A DNA stretch of 64,000 nucleotides, taken from contig JAQFVV010012394.1 of NCBI GenBank assembly GCA_028023455.1, forward strand, positions 24,811,053-24,875,052. The letters are read 5' to 3'. Positions 1 to 13,597 of the stretch are shown here, piece by piece. Origin of the DNA: Epiperipatus broadwayi (Eukaryota > Onychophora > Udeonychophora > Euonychophora > Peripatidae). The position numbers and the translations under genes were made by a program. Positions within the stretch are counted from its first letter, which is position 1. Each line of letters starts with the position of its first letter. The notes beneath the pieces are model-generated. The model was not told the origin of the DNA. It did not search any database and was given only the letters and a program-made list of their open reading frames with translations.

Positions 1-3000
1 TTTTCATTTATAGTTTGGGAGGAGTTTAAAGATTAAAATCTAATGTTTAGTTTGTCTTTAATAACTTTGTAAACTTGTTAGTTTATTAGCAAAATTTAAG
101 ATTGTTTGCTTATTTAAAAATTTCATGCTTTGTGTTTGAGTAGGTCTGTATTTCAATATTTAACATCGTTTAGCATACAACCTTAAAGTGGTATTGGTTT
201 GCTATTATTGAGATATAGATCTTTAAACAGAGGGCATTACTGGATATTTGTAATTGTATAATGTAATTGTACTACTGTATGGGGAGTTTTGCTTTTGTTT
301 AATTGTATAATGGTTTGTATATTTTATATATATATTCTAACCTATCAAAAGATGGTATCTATTAAAATAAATGAGCGAATTCCCTAAAGAGAATTCGGAA
401 ATAAATAAACTCTTCCTTCTAGGACGGGTAGCAAACTTTAATATTTTTACATAATATAACTCGACGTTAGGTTAGTTATAATAATTCAGCTACAATGATA
501 TGCAGTTCAGACAGAGATAGAACAAAAAAAATTATCATTAATAAAATAAATTTAAAAATAAAATTTAGAATAAACTAACATTCTTTGTCTATCCAAAACA
601 CATTCTCTGAGCTGTAAGTACTTGCACTGTTCGACAATGATGATGATGATTTCATGTCATTGTTAATATTACTGACTAAAATAAAACATTCATTAATTTG
701 CCAATATGATCTCAAAATTTTATTATTATACAATCAGAAGTTTCAATCTCTTTAGCCATGCCACGCTTATAATATTGATCATAATGAATCAATTCTTAAT
801 TTAAGAGTACTTATAATAATGACACTAATCTCAGGGTTCTCTGTTATATTTAATAAAATGCTCGGCAGTATTGTGTTGTCGCATATGACTGACATTCTGG
901 TCGGCTATAGGAAACATTTATCTTATTTAAATTCCATGTGTCTTCATCTACATATCAACTATTATAATATTTAACGAGATGATAACTATATTTAATAACA
1001 ACGCATAATTTTGAATAATACATCCATTTATCCAGAATCTCAGTCGGAATGATGAAAAGACAAGGGTGCTTTTGTGTCCTTCCATCATCCATGACAACAC
1101 AATAATTTGACTATGATTTATTACTCAGACACTTCACTTAAAAGTGTACTTAACAATGTGCAACCAAAAGCGACTAGTTTGGGAATAAAGTGATTTTACA
1201 CACATATAAAATAAAATGTCTTGGTCTGAAGTTTTCAATTCCATAAATAATTCTTATTAAAGTAAACTATAATGAAATATTCTGATCTGCTTACAATAGT
1301 CTATCTGGTGTATTGAATTTAAGATTTCATAAATGATTTTGGACTCAAGAAAAGTATTGCAAGTATTATGCACATACACTTTTATTTAGCACACAAGAAA
1401 AATGACTCAAAACAACTTGTAACAAGACTATAATTTATTATTAAATTTTAACAAGATTATGATTTATTATTACAATTTAACAGAACTATCCTTTATGATT
1501 AACATAATAAACAACATATACAATTTATTCGATCCCATATGGATAAAACAAAATATAACTAACATTAATTCGTCTATACTTTTAGACCTGGATTTGAACT
1601 ACTTCTTCATCTTTTTACATTTATGTAATTGGAATACACAAAAAAAAATAATACCTTTTATTATCGATACATCAACTCATCCATTTAATGTATCTTATAT
1701 GAACGGTTACTTAACTTTATTAACTAACTATTTGTTTTAAAATACAAATAATCTGATTCTAGGCAATGCGTACAAACGATTTTTATTATCATATCTTTAA
1801 CTAAATGATAGTTTTTTATTTAGATAACTTATTATAATTTATGGGTTATTTATCAGAAGTTACACTTATTATTTTAATATTTACCTTAATAACAACTGAA
1901 GTTGTTATACACATTGTACTCCTCAGTATAAGTTATATTGTGAGTGCTAATTAATCATTAACCCGAATTAAACCTAGTATTTGAACCCTCCATTGGCAAA
2001 TAAAAATTTCTAAATCACGCAATTTTAAACTTACTCTCTCCATTGACTTACGAGGATTACCAGCACTATTCCGCCGCACAATCCAGACATTGATCATATA
2101 TACTAGCACGCTATTTTTACTAAATGGATCTTGAGGAATTAACCTCCAATATACCCGTTATCTTGCCATAACTTTCTAAACAAAACACAATATTCAACAC
2201 CTTCCGCGGTGGAATTATCTCTATTTTCTCATGAGGAATATGGAATAACACTGAAGGTCTGTAGAATTAACTACTACATTAAAATAGTTTGATGGGTCCT
2301 TGCCTCTTACTTGGGCATAATAGGAACGCACACCAAATATAATCCTCTCCTGGGATTTTAACGAATGAAATACACTAAATACGATATAAATTACTGATCG
2401 CCCTAACTCTGAGAAGCGATCACTTGGGTTATAAACATACCCGAATACTAGATTTATCTATTCCCCTCATGGAAAATAAAGCTTTTGGGGAGATCATTTT
2501 CCATCCCACAAAATAGATACATTACAATTATTACTAATGCGAATATTAAGCATATACTGATGCTATATCGGTGCAAGACAAGCAAATACACTAATTACAC
2601 TAAATTTATGTTCCAGGGTATATTTAGATCAACGTCTGAAATCAATGGATATCACAACATTAACAATAATAATTTTTACCTTTGCCAAAGAAACATTCAA
2701 CAAGTAATTGGTAGTATAGTATCTTGAACTAAATTAAGTGAATGCATTAATAAAGAATAATTGGGAATAAGTTCCGCAATTAACATAGTATAAATTTATT
2801 TAAAACTTTAAATAAGTAATATCCTGTATAGCACTTCTCTTTAATTACTTCTGATAATTTTAACTAGATATTTTACCTATTAAGTATCTGAATTTTTCTT
2901 CTTTTACGCATCTAACATATAAATTTATATCCATAATGCATATCATAAGTAAACACATTTTATAAAAAAAATATTTTTTTTCATGTCGAATATAAATTTA

Positions 3001-4860
3001 ACCTAGAATAAGTATATGAAAACATACCTTTATGATTACAAGGTCATTTAAATATTACTTGATTATATAGCCTTTAACCTGTTGATATAAAAAAAAAATA
3101 CACATAATTTTACACATTAGTAAAAAAAAAATCATTACTTAACAAGTGATTATTATCTCACTAGAAAAATGTTTTTCCATTGGCAATTTATCTAGATGAA
3201 GAACTTGATCCGTTCGTAGTTCACGAAGCAAAATTTCAAATAAGAAACACATTTTATTATTTCATTTATATAAAAGTTGCCTCCATTCTGGTGCAATTAA
3301 TAAATTAGGCAAAGAAAAACATAGCAGCGTTGGATGTTAACTCTTCCTTGAATTAACTGATATAATTTTGGGATCCAAGAAAACAATAAATATTTTAACA
3401 TGACGAATATTTGACGATTGACGATCACATATACAATTCTTTTCTTTTTACTATTGGCGATACGTATTATTTTTAGCTAGCTGGCTTAAGAATAAAACTA
3501 AGGCGCGAATTTTCCAAAATATTATTATTATAAGGACTGCAGCTGACTTACGTGGATATGAAGTTTTAACGACTCCAATTGATGTATAATATAACATTAT
3601 TTTATAGTTATAATTAAGTCACTAATGTTTGTAGTTTTTATTCCTACTCTAGGAATTGTAATTTGTCTTTATTAAGGAATTCTCCGTAAAATGCACACAT
3701 ACAAATTTTCTGATATTTGCCTTGAGAAAATTTATATTTTCTTTTTAAAAAATATACAGGTGCATAAGTAAATATCCTTGATCATTAATATTATTTTTGA
3801 GATAATTTTCAGTGAATAAAACATATTTTAACGTGGGGAGCTTACATTATTTTCAAACGCAGACAATTTTTTTTTAGAAAGAGCGCGAAATGTTTCTCGT
3901 TAACTTCCTTTGGCTTTTATAATATTTCTTTTAATTATAATTTTTCTTTTATACCATGAAAAGATTATTAAATAAGGTAAAGTTAACAAATAATTGTTTA
4001 TTTCCTGAAAATTACTTATATTGCTTAATTTAAATATAATGACGCTTTCCGTGATTACTGTAGTTAATACGGTCATTTTGAACTTTAGCATACGATAGTA
4101 TATTTTTGCGTATAAAAAGCTTTAAAATAGGTAGATGGCACCAGAAAACAGAATATCTTATCAAATAGGATTAGCCACGCATGGTATTATTAAACATTTA
4201 CTGGACTTATATTTATTTCTGCAATAAAAAAAATATAAAAAATTTGTTACCGAATTTCAGTACTGCTTCCTCCTTGTAAAACTAAAGTCAGACTAAACTT
4301 TCCTCCAAAATTTGGCGGTCTTCTTTTAGCGACCTCTTACAGAAAAATAATCATTTAATTATACATAGCAAAAGAAAGGAAAAAAAAAAACTTATTACAG
4401 TCATATATTTTTCCGTATGATTTAAATGGATTACAGAGTAATTTGACAAATAATGAAAAATAATAAATATACTTAATTAACAATGTTTATTAGTGATGTA
4501 TAATTCTGTCTACATTTTTATCTAAAATAATTTCAAAACTACCGGAAGTGATTGTGCGTTATGATAAGATACTCGTCTACTCTCCCTCTACCCATCCAAA
4601 ATCAATTACTGTTTATGATAGGTGCTTTTATACTATATTAAATTGCTCTTATTGTTAATATTTTAATTAAATTATTCATGCTCTTCTTCAAAATGACATC
4701 AAATTACTAAATTTTTTAGTTATTTGCTTAAAACACGTTAAAGTGAGTAAATAGCATATTTTATTAATCACTTAATATTATTATTATTTTACTTTTTTTT
4801 TTTCCTAGAAAAGGATAGCATTGTTTTCCTGTGGAAACGATGCTAAATAAACTAAGTGTC
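1..4860. other. AT-rich non-coding stretch upstream of first visible ANO8 exon
   Basis: No recognisable exon, RNA gene or mobile element protein was found here. Short open frames, such as 1459-1740 (93 codons, + strand) and 2485-2727, are low-complexity Asn/Ile/Tyr/Leu-rich translations of AT-rich DNA with no motif, and are treated as chance. Because the first recognised exon (7484) begins in mid-codon, this stretch is probably the end of an upstream ANO8 intron, but the preceding exon, which should encode the cytosolic N-terminal region, could not be located. Confidence 0.5.
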
Positions 4861-4873
4861 AATAACACTAGGT

Positions 4874-5051
4874 TACAATATATATATATATGTAATACAC
4901 AAATCAATATATATATATATCAAAATACAGTACAATTTATATAAATTATATTCTATTAGAAGTACTTTCAACTATACACTTTGTAGTCTTTATCAACAGT
5001 TGATACTGTATTTTGATATATATATATTGATTTGTGTATTACATATATTGT
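4874..5051. repeat. Palindromic foldback element with GAAAG core
   Basis: Two arms of roughly 50-60 bases (4874-4932 and 5004-5050) are inverted copies, both containing a TA-repeat stretch and the sequence CAAAATACAGTA or its complement. The 70-base centre carries a segment (4959-4997, read on the - strand) of the form TTGATAAAG-ACTA-loop-TAGT-TGAAAG. The same centre occurs inside the foldback at 22750-22899 with different arms. The conserved centre therefore looks like the mobile part and the arms may be copied flank. It is interpreted as a Penelope-derived fragment, which is inference. Confidence 0.6.
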
Positions 5052-5568
5052 GAAACGAATACAGATATCAAACTTTATTTATTACATATATATATATATA
5101 TATAATAGCCAAAGTTTATCACCGCCAGGAATCTTCATTCTATTGACAGGAGCAGGCTCTATAAATAAAAGATGAAAATCCATCTTTCATAGAGGTTTTG
5201 GCTAATAATATAAACAAGAGAATTGACACTTTGTATTAGACTGAGATTTTTAAATCCAAAGAAGTTTTAAATAAACTACACTGAACAGGTAACTTAACCT
5301 GTTTTGAAAACAGTCTAACAAATAATCATTTTATTCCTGGTGTTGATAAACTTAGGCTGTTAACATGTGATTTATATCTGTGAACCATCTAATTTTATGC
5401 AAAACTTGAGTTTAATAAATAAGTAAACATTGAAATTTAATGAAGAGTTTTCTATATGATCATCTATGTAAAGTGTTTGTTCCAATGTAACAAGATAATA
5501 TTAATTAAAAGTGATAATGAAAGCTGAAATCACATAATGAACAAATTGTTGTGTCTTTATATATATAA

Positions 5569-5876
5569 AGACAAAACTCTCCATATTATAGCAACACTCA
5601 GTGAAAGCCAGAGTAATCAATGGGTGCAGGAAGGTTTGTGCATAAAATCTCTATTTAGTAAAAGGTAAAAGGTGATGCTGGAGGGTTGCATTAGATCCTA
5701 ATATCTAGGTGCAGTGCTATCAGATCCAAGGCTCCTCACTAATGAAAATCACAAGCTAGAAACTAGTTTGGGGATGTTAGATGAGTAGGCACTGGGTAGG
5801 GATTTTATGCACAAACTTCCTGCATCCATTGATTACTCTGATTTGCAATAAGTGGCATTACTGTGAAAACAGGTTA
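5569..5876. mobile_element. Family A inverted-repeat element (MITE-like), copy 1
   Basis: The element begins with GACAAAACTCTCCATA and ends with a degraded complement of the same end (CTGTGAAAACAGG). Between the ends, inverted segments such as CAGAGTAATCAATGG and CCATTGATTACTCTG pair with each other. Internal landmarks shared with the other copies are TTAGATCCTAA, CTCAGATCCAAGGCTCCTCACT-like text and CACAAGCTAGAAACTAGT. There is no coding capacity. It resembles a non-autonomous DNA transposon, but no target duplication was clear, so a foldback origin is also possible. Confidence 0.7.
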
Positions 5877-5924
5877 TCTATGTATAAAAAATGGTAATCA
5901 TGTGATTATTAGTATTTGTGTGTG

Positions 5925-5927
<3 letters not shown>

Positions 5928-5961
<34 letters not shown>
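5928..5961. repeat. (TA)n microsatellite
   Basis: An uninterrupted alternating TA run of about 32 bases follows a short TG-rich lead-in. Simple TA tracts of this kind recur through the window. Confidence 0.9.
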
Positions 5962-5964
<3 letters not shown>

Positions 5965-6897
5965 ACAATATATATATATAATAAAACAAAACTAGAATTA
6001 TTCTTATAATATTCAATAAACTAATATTAAATATATTATTTAAATATTAATTTTAGTCATAAGTTTAGCCATAAATACTATTTAATTATATGTTTAATAT
6101 TAGATAAAGTCAACTTCAGTTTTTTATTTATTACATATAAATTCTATATTGTATTACATAGGTGAATGTAATAATTACCTGGTAAAAAATACATGTTATT
6201 TAACCTATCTGTTTTGTTTTTTTTTCATTTTGTTAAGATTGCCTGTATTTTGCACTCATTTATATTATTATTATTATCCATTCTACTCTATCACAAGGTA
6301 GAAATCATTTTTATCAATACAGATATGAATATTCAGATTTACAGTTGTTTAAATCTTTAGCTTATCTGGTGTATATAAGTTGTTTGTGAAATACAGATAT
6401 AATGAGAGAAGATGGTGGATAATTGTGTAGTAGAATTTAAAAGGCATTTGAAATATGCTTCAATTGACCACTAATTATTATTTATGTAACCAATAAGTCA
6501 ATCACATAACCACAGTTTAATAACTTATTAAATGCTACCATCTGGAATCTATTGATTACTAAAGCTTCCACTAGATGGCATAACCATGATAAGAAAAAAT
6601 TAATTTGTGAATATATATATATGTCTTCTACAGAAATTTATAGAAACTTATGATCTATACAACATTTGTTGAAAAATCGATTAAATCTATTGCAGGACGC
6701 ATGTTTCTGTCACTCAAACCTGATATCATCAATTAAACCAAAATCAGAGATTTAGCTGATTTTTTTATCAAAAATTTCTGTGTGTAAGATTGTAAATTTC
6801 TATAGAGGCATAAATAACATTAACAGGTTATATATTTATATAGAATTTAATACATAGAGAGAGAACAATAGAAACCATATTTTACTGTTTAAATCCC

Positions 6898-7235
6898 ATT
6901 ACACATACACATAAACATCACATGATCGCCATCTCTTATGCTAGCACATAACTGTTATTAAACAGGCAAAACTCTCCATACATTAGTGCCACCCTGTGCC
7001 AATCAGAGTAATCAATGGATGCCAGAAGGCTTGTGCATAAAACCCCATCTAATGCATTAGATCCTAAGATCTAAGTGCAGTGCTCTCAGATGCAAAGATT
7101 CTCATTGATCGAGGCCACAAGCCAGAAACTAATCTGGGGGTGAGTAGGCACTAGATGTGGATTTTATGCACAAGCCTTCTGGCATCCATTGATTACTCTG
7201 GGTGGCACTATTGTGTGGAGATTTTTGCCTGTTTT
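6898..7235. mobile_element. Family A inverted-repeat element, copy 2
   Basis: This copy has a clear terminal inverted repeat: AACAGGCAAAACTCTCCATA at 6961 and a degraded complement ending GCCTGTT near 7235. It also carries the 5' extension CATCACATGATCGCCATCTC (about 6915), which is shared with the copies at 51726, 54466 and 63511. Inner inverted pairs include CAGAGTAATCAATGGATGCC and its complement. It lies only about 250 bases upstream of the first anoctamin exon, within the presumed upstream intron. Confidence 0.75.
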
Positions 7236-7483
7236 ATACATACACATGTTAGCATTTGTATTATAATTTTTATTGCTTTACTTTGAAGTTTTTTTTTTAT
7301 TCTTAATATATAAAGTACAGTAATATAAAATTTCATAAATTATTTTTTTTTTTTTTTTTATAATTTTAACATAAATTATTGCACTTAAAATTATAAAATT
7401 GTACATATTAGGAGAATAACATAAATAATCTAGCAATAATTATTTCTATTGAAAGAAATTGTTTCTTTTCTTACCTTTTCCAG

Positions 7484-7614
7484 ATTCTATATGTGAATAT
7501 TTTGGTGTAAAAATTGCCCTTTATTTTGCTTGGCTTGGCCATTATACAAAAGCATTAGTTTTACCTGCTGTTGCAGGAATGATTTTATGGTTTTTTTGTT
7601 ATGGAGGAAATCAG
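7484..7614 (+). CDS. ANO8: ANO8-like anoctamin, exon covering membrane helix 1
   Basis: The exon starts after a pyrimidine tract and CAG at 7481-7483 and ends at CAG followed by GTATGT. It opens with the last two bases of an Asp codon (phase 1) and closes on a codon boundary. The 43 full codons include CEYFGVKIALYFAWLGHYTK and ALVLPAVAGMILWFF, very like the vertebrate ANO8 segment around its first membrane helix (DYFGVKIAMYFAWLG) and less like ANO10. Anoctamins form ten-helix dimeric membrane proteins, some being chloride channels or lipid scramblases; vertebrate ANO8 is described as an ER-plasma membrane tether. The exon supplying the preceding codon base and the N-terminal cytosolic region was not found in the window. 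Family assignment is firm; the subfamily is likely. Confidence 0.9.
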
Positions 7615-7840
7615 GTATGTGATTTTTATTTTAGTCATGTATTATGAAATAAATTATTGGATTTCTTTTTTATTTAGAAGTAATTTTTATTATAAGTATT
7701 CCTTACTTCTGTTTACCTATAAAAACTGCTGGGTGCTCCAATAAAAGGGTATTATTGAAGAGTAGTAATTAATTTATTGAGTGCACAGAAAGCATATGTA
7801 AATACTTTAAACAGGCGTTAACCTGTATTCAATGGGTTTT

Positions 7841-8135
7841 AATAATCAAGCATATTTTCCCTATAGAGAGAACCTTCCAAACCATGACACAAGATAGTAA
7901 CTTTTATAAAGATAAGAATGGTTATCTTATCTTTAACCTAAATGTCCACATATATATAGGTGAATCTGTGAAGAAAACAACTACTTCATGCTTCCAAATC
8001 AAGATGCTTCAGATTCACCTATATAAGTGTACATTTAGGTTAAAGACAAGATGGCCACTCTTATATTTATAAAAGTCACTATCTTGTGTTGTGATTTGGA
8101 AGGTTTCCTCTATCGGCAAAATATGCTTGATTATT
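7841..8135. repeat. Foldback element, about 130-bp arms
   Basis: The left arm begins AATAATCAAGCATATTTTCC and the right arm ends with its near-perfect complement. Matching internal blocks include ACCTTCCAAA with its complement and TTTAACCTAAATGT with ACATTTAGGTTAAA. The arms meet around a loop of about 40 bases near 7972-8007, bounded by GGTGAATCTG and its imperfect complement. No coding capacity; it is MITE-like. Confidence 0.8.
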
Positions 8136-8284
8136 ATGAAAGGGTATTATTGTATATTTTATTTTGCAATGTGACAGCGTTTATGAAAAATTGTTTATAG
8201 TAAATGCTTATTCAGCTTCCTTGAAGAACAAACATTGTTCTTTAACTACATGTAAAGTGAGAGAAGATGTTTGATCTGTGCTAG

Positions 8285-8640
8285 TGAGGGGTTATGGAAT
8301 AATGGAGTTGAAATGAGAGATGCATTGAGATGATGATTGTTTTGTAAGGTGGTGGAGTTGAGATGAGAAATGCACTGAGCTGGTAAATGGTTTTAATATT
8401 GTGGAGTTAAGATGAAAGATGTCCTGATCTGGTTTGTGATATGGAGTTGAAATGTGGGATGTTATGAGCTGATGGGTAGTTGCAATATGATGGAATTGAG
8501 ATGAGAGATACACTGAACTGGAAATGGTTTGTGATATGGTAGAGTAAGATAAAGGATGTCCTGAGTTGACTTGTGATATCATGGAATTGAGATGAGAAGT
8601 GCATTAAGCTGGTGGGTGGTTGTGATATGATGTGTTGATC
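8285..8640. repeat. Degenerate minisatellite, about 55-bp unit
   Basis: About six diverged units contain variants of TGGAGTTGAGATGAGAGATG, then a CACTGAGCTGG-like block, then GGTTTGTGATATGG. Both strands give 80-100 codon open frames here (for example 8292-8582, - strand), but these are the repeat read through: the peptides are repetitive His/Ser/Gln-rich strings. They are not considered genes. Confidence 0.75.
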
Positions 8641-11217
8641 ATAGAACACCAAATGATCCATATATTATTCCACCACATATATGATAACCAAAGTTCCTTG
8701 CATTATAAATTATTACTGAATGCCTGCTACTGTTATTCTAAAGGGTTGAAACCTATTATGCACTTTTTGTTTACATTTAGATCATAATGCATAAATTGCA
8801 ATGTGGGTATTATTTCAAGGACTTGAAATTTACTATTATTTTTCACAATTGTAACCTTTCATGAATCTTTGCCAGTATCACACTAATTCATGCACAATTC
8901 AACTAGTAGTTCATTAATCTTGTTCGCTGAAATTAATTTTACATGAATTTGTTGCAGTTGTAGAGTGGCATACTTCGGAGCACAAGATCCATATCCTGAG
9001 ACTCAATTCTTTCATTTTTGGTATTCAAAATTTTTAAAGTCCATAGCAATAAATCATTTCACTATTTATCCATTTATTTAATGAGATTGATATTCAATAA
9101 TATTTAGAAATACTATCTGGTACAGAAATAAACAAACAAATGCCATGTTTCTGATAGTGCTAATAATGTCAACTGAATCTGTTATTTATTGGAAATGATT
9201 TTTTTCAATGCTACCGACTTATTCTGAAAAACTGAATGTGTACTTTTTTCAAAAGTGTAACAATGCTATAATAGATAAGTTGAGATGGGAAACCATCATC
9301 ACACTTAGCCTTCTTCTCTATAGAATGATTGCTTGAATGAAAGGACGCACTACATACAAAGTTCTTGTGCATAATCTATTAAAATAAATGCAAACTTTTA
9401 CTGATATCGATTTTTGTATTAGTACCAGAACAAATATTAGAAAGGAGAGCAATTGTATAATGTAGTGCTACTGGTATAAGCTGGAGTAATCAGTTAAAAT
9501 TATCATTGTGCTTTTTAATGACCATCTTCAGATCAGTTTTTGCTTTTTCCCATAAATATTTGGGATAGTTACTGACACCAGGTCAGTAACTGTATGTTTG
9601 TAACCTTATTTCTTTTCAAATATCAAACACATTTTTTCTTGCCAGAAATATGATTCCTGAACATCACTTGATTCTTTACTTACTACGTAATATTAAAGAT
9701 GTGAGCAGCTTTCTTACACTAGTGCCATCTATTGCAAACTTGTAATAGAAGGCAGTAAACTGGAGAATTGTAATTGTTTTTAATGTATGAAAGTGAGCAA
9801 AAAATCAAACAATGTATCAGAACAAATTTGTCATTAAACTAATAATTGAATGGCTTGAGAGTTCATGATTAGTCCAAACACTGGAAGTTCCAAAACTGCA
9901 ATCAACCCAAGGATCTTCAGCCTCCCTCAGAGTCTGGTACTCCATCAACTGTGCTAAACCAAACACAATATATTAGTTGTTATTAAAGCAGTAATAATCA
10001 ATGTTTTAATACATTCTTCTTGATAAACCCTTGTTAATCTTACATTAAATCTTCAGAAAATTAGAGAGAAAAATTACCTAAAAGTCCTTATTCTCTCTGT
10101 CTCACTTCATTATAGCAGCATAATTTGTCAGCATCTTCCTGCCATTTACTGAAACTTTAGTAAATAAGGTGTAGTCAAGTGATATTTTATTGGTTATCCT
10201 TCACAGTAATGTCAAATCAGGATGGATGTTAATATAAAAACAACAAGAATAAATAATATTTTATTTAAAACAGAACAGTGAAATTATATGATAACTTGAA
10301 TCATAGCCAATCCTTTTCTTTCTGTTTTTGAAGACAATAAGAAATAACCACAAGGTGTATGAATAATGTGATGAATTATGTTATACTGTTACCATGGGCA
10401 TGGGATATTAGATACTTGTGGCTCATCTGAAGCATAAAGGTTGTTTGTGAAATGCAAACATAGTGAGATCGGGACTCTGTGCTGGTGGACAGTTGCCATC
10501 TGGTAGAGATGAGATGACATATGCACTTTTAAAAACCGAAATTGTATATTATTATGTGCTTGTTGTCTTTGGTTGTAATAATAAATGTTGTCTCAACATT
10601 TTTCAAAATATTTTGTCTCTGCTGAAATACTATTCCTGATTAATAATAATAAATAATTGTGTTGAAATATACTACCATGTGCGACACTACAGATTGTTTT
10701 GAATTGTTATTAAAATTTATATTTCAAATTCCACTTTCCTTTGACTTTAAATTATCATTTTTTATGGTTGTCAGAAAAGCAGTAGAAAATATTTTTTTTA
10801 ATCTTTCCTCCCTCCCCGCCCTTTGTTTTATAGTTTTTTTTGTATATATTATACAAATCGGCATGAAGACTGTAATTTGTCACAATTTATCATTCAAGTT
10901 GGGTATAGTTTTTTTTTTAAAAAAAAAAACATCTTAGAAAAATATTTCGAGTCAAAGGTAGATGAAATTCAGTTTGATGCAAGTCATTAAATTTTATGGT
11001 GCAGCTCTAAAATGGTGATGAGAAGTTGAAAAATAGTAGCAAATTACAACTGATAATGAGAACATGTTATCACTTTGAAGGATTGCCTAGTTATGTTATC
11101 AGCTTTCTAGTGGAAAACAGATATATATATATATACGTTGGTCAATGTACAAAAATTTAAATTATTAAAAATTAACATTAGTTTATTTTTAAAAAATAAT
11201 TCATGCATTATCTAAAG

Positions 11218-11512
11218 ATATGCAAAATCTTTCTTTTCCTTTCTCTTTTCTCTCTCTCTTTTCCTTTTTCTTCCTCTCGCTTTTCGCTCTTCTCTCACTG
11301 TCTCTCTTTTCTCCGTCTCTCTTTATCGCTCTTCTTTTTCTCCCTCACTCTTTTCTCTCCCTCTTTCCTCATCTTTTTCTCTTTTCTTTCTCTCTCTCTC
11401 TCTGTCTATGCTTTTTCCCTTCCCTTTTCTCTCTTCTCTCGCTCTCTCTCTTTTCTATCTTCATCTCTTTCCTTATCTCTCTTTTTTGCTCTTTTTTTTT
11501 TCTCTCACATAC
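11218..11512 (+). repeat. Long polypyrimidine (C/T) tract
   Basis: Nearly 300 bases on the + strand consist almost only of C and T, in runs of TCTCTC, TTTTCTC and CCCTC, with very few purines. Overlapping frames give Ser/Leu/Phe-only peptides that are artefacts. Such mirror-type purine/pyrimidine DNA can form triplex structures. It lies deep in the intron, about 5.3 kb from the acceptor, so a role as a splice pyrimidine tract is unlikely. Confidence 0.9.
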
Positions 11513-13444
11513 ACGGATATATTAATATAATTTTTTTTTTCAGTCGTATGAACTTTTAAAATGAAAGTCAACATTTTTCAAACTGTGTTTCATCCCTACG
11601 GTTATTGAAATTCAATACTGATAAGTAGAACAGAAAAAAGTCTGACCCCTTTGAAATGAGAATTCTATAGATTTTTAGAAAAATGAACATCGAAATAATT
11701 TGATTAAATTTGAATTCTCCCTTGAAGCATTTGATCAATATCATGAGATGAGCTAATTCATTAGAAAATAATGTAGTGTATGGAAAGATTGGTGGTGAAA
11801 GAAGAAGAGGTTGACCAGTAATGATTTATACAAATTTTATCAGTCCACTAATGATTACATCTTAAAGTCAAACAAATGATAAATGGATCACTCTGGATAG
11901 ATTGGAGTCACATGATTAGTTGATATCTAATAATAATTACAATAGTAGTAATAATAGCAGTTATTTACATGCACACATTTGTATAATTAATACTTACTGA
12001 ACAATTGAATTTGTCTGTTCTTAAAAATATTTTTGGATTCTTACAGGAATTATCACCCAACTTTAAGTTTCTAAATCCTGAAGAGGTGTAATTTTTTGAT
12101 GAAATGATTATTGAGGATGATTATTGTATTGTTTTGCTTAGATATTTTGTTTGACTTATTTCCAGTTTGTATATCAAAACCTATTTAAACATTTTGCTTG
12201 ATAATAATAAAATAGTTAAATGAATATAAAAAGCAACAATGATAATTCTTGAATGGTTTGTTGTTTGGGAATTCATAAGCAGATTGAGCACTGGAAATGG
12301 CAGACCTGGGACACAATCTATGGACTAAAAGCTCTTGAATCATCCATTTTTCCACTTCAGCTGTTAAAATGCATTTGACCAATCATTAAAATGTGGAAAA
12401 CTAAGGACAAACAGTATGTAGGATGTTATGAACTTCTATATAAGCAAATGTAAGGAACCAATTTTGCACGTGATTTTATTTTGGCAATGTATTCTCCCAT
12501 ATAACCACTTCTCTAGATCTAAGGTGTGAGATTTTAAAATTAAATTAAACCAGAAGAGTATAGAGTAAGAGATCGGGTGATCTTCTATAGAAATTGTACT
12601 CTATGTTTAGAAACCATATTCCACCTAGAAACTAGAAATGATTGGCAGTTATGCACTTCCATATTGCTTTATAGTAAAATGATCAAAAATTGCATTTTAG
12701 CAATCATTACATTTTTTTAACATTGTCTGAACCATATGTTTGAAATGCCCAAACAATAATTATGATTTTAAAATTATATACAATTCTTAAGGAGGTTGAA
12801 ATATTAAACAAGAAAAAGAGATTTAGTAATTTCTCACTTGATAAAGCATGGTGGATAATCTTTTGGATGTTTGCTTGTTGAGATAGTAATTGTCAACAAA
12901 TACCTGTAGAAAATGCAATACTTGTAAAGACAATTGATATAGTATGCATTATATTCATAATGAATAGAATTTCATTCTCATGTTTATCAATTTTCACTTC
13001 TCATGTAAGATTTTGGACTGCAAGCAAACTAAGTCATTTTTTATTTCTTAAAGATTTAATACTGTGAGACATTGTGTGTTACTTTATATGTGGCACTTGG
13101 AGAGATTATTGTTCTCAATATATTACATACTTCACATCATACATTTCTAATATATTACATATTTTAATAATATTAGATTTTCTCATGGGTATTAAAAATG
13201 AGTTGTAATATTAATTTAAGCCAATATTATTTAGGTATTGCTTATATCCATGATGAATAGATATTTGGGTAGGGTTCTGTTCTATCGTGTCAGCTGCTTG
13301 ATGACATTGATGCTAAGCAAAAACACATAGATATAAATAGTCAAAATATGAGTCATAGATTACATGACCCTATTCTCTTAAGCTTGTAAATTGTTTACAT
13401 AGATATAACGTTCGCAGGCCAGTGATTCTATAGAACTATTGACT

Positions 13445-13562
13445 ATTTTTGGAATAGGAAATAAAAGTAAATTATATTACGATTTCCATCAAATTAAAAA
13501 ATTCAAACAAAATATAAAAATATAAACCGACTTTTTGGGACAATAATTAATCAAAGACTGGC

Positions 13563-13597
<35 letters not shown>

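Noticed and set aside
1459-1740. 93-codon + strand open frame
   Set aside because: AT-driven composition (Ile, Asn, Leu, Tyr), no motif, no neighbouring exons with compatible splice sites.
11203-11559. Overlapping 100-118 codon open frames rich in Ser, Leu and Phe
   Set aside because: They translate a pure C/T tract; two frames are open at once and composition is that of the repeat.
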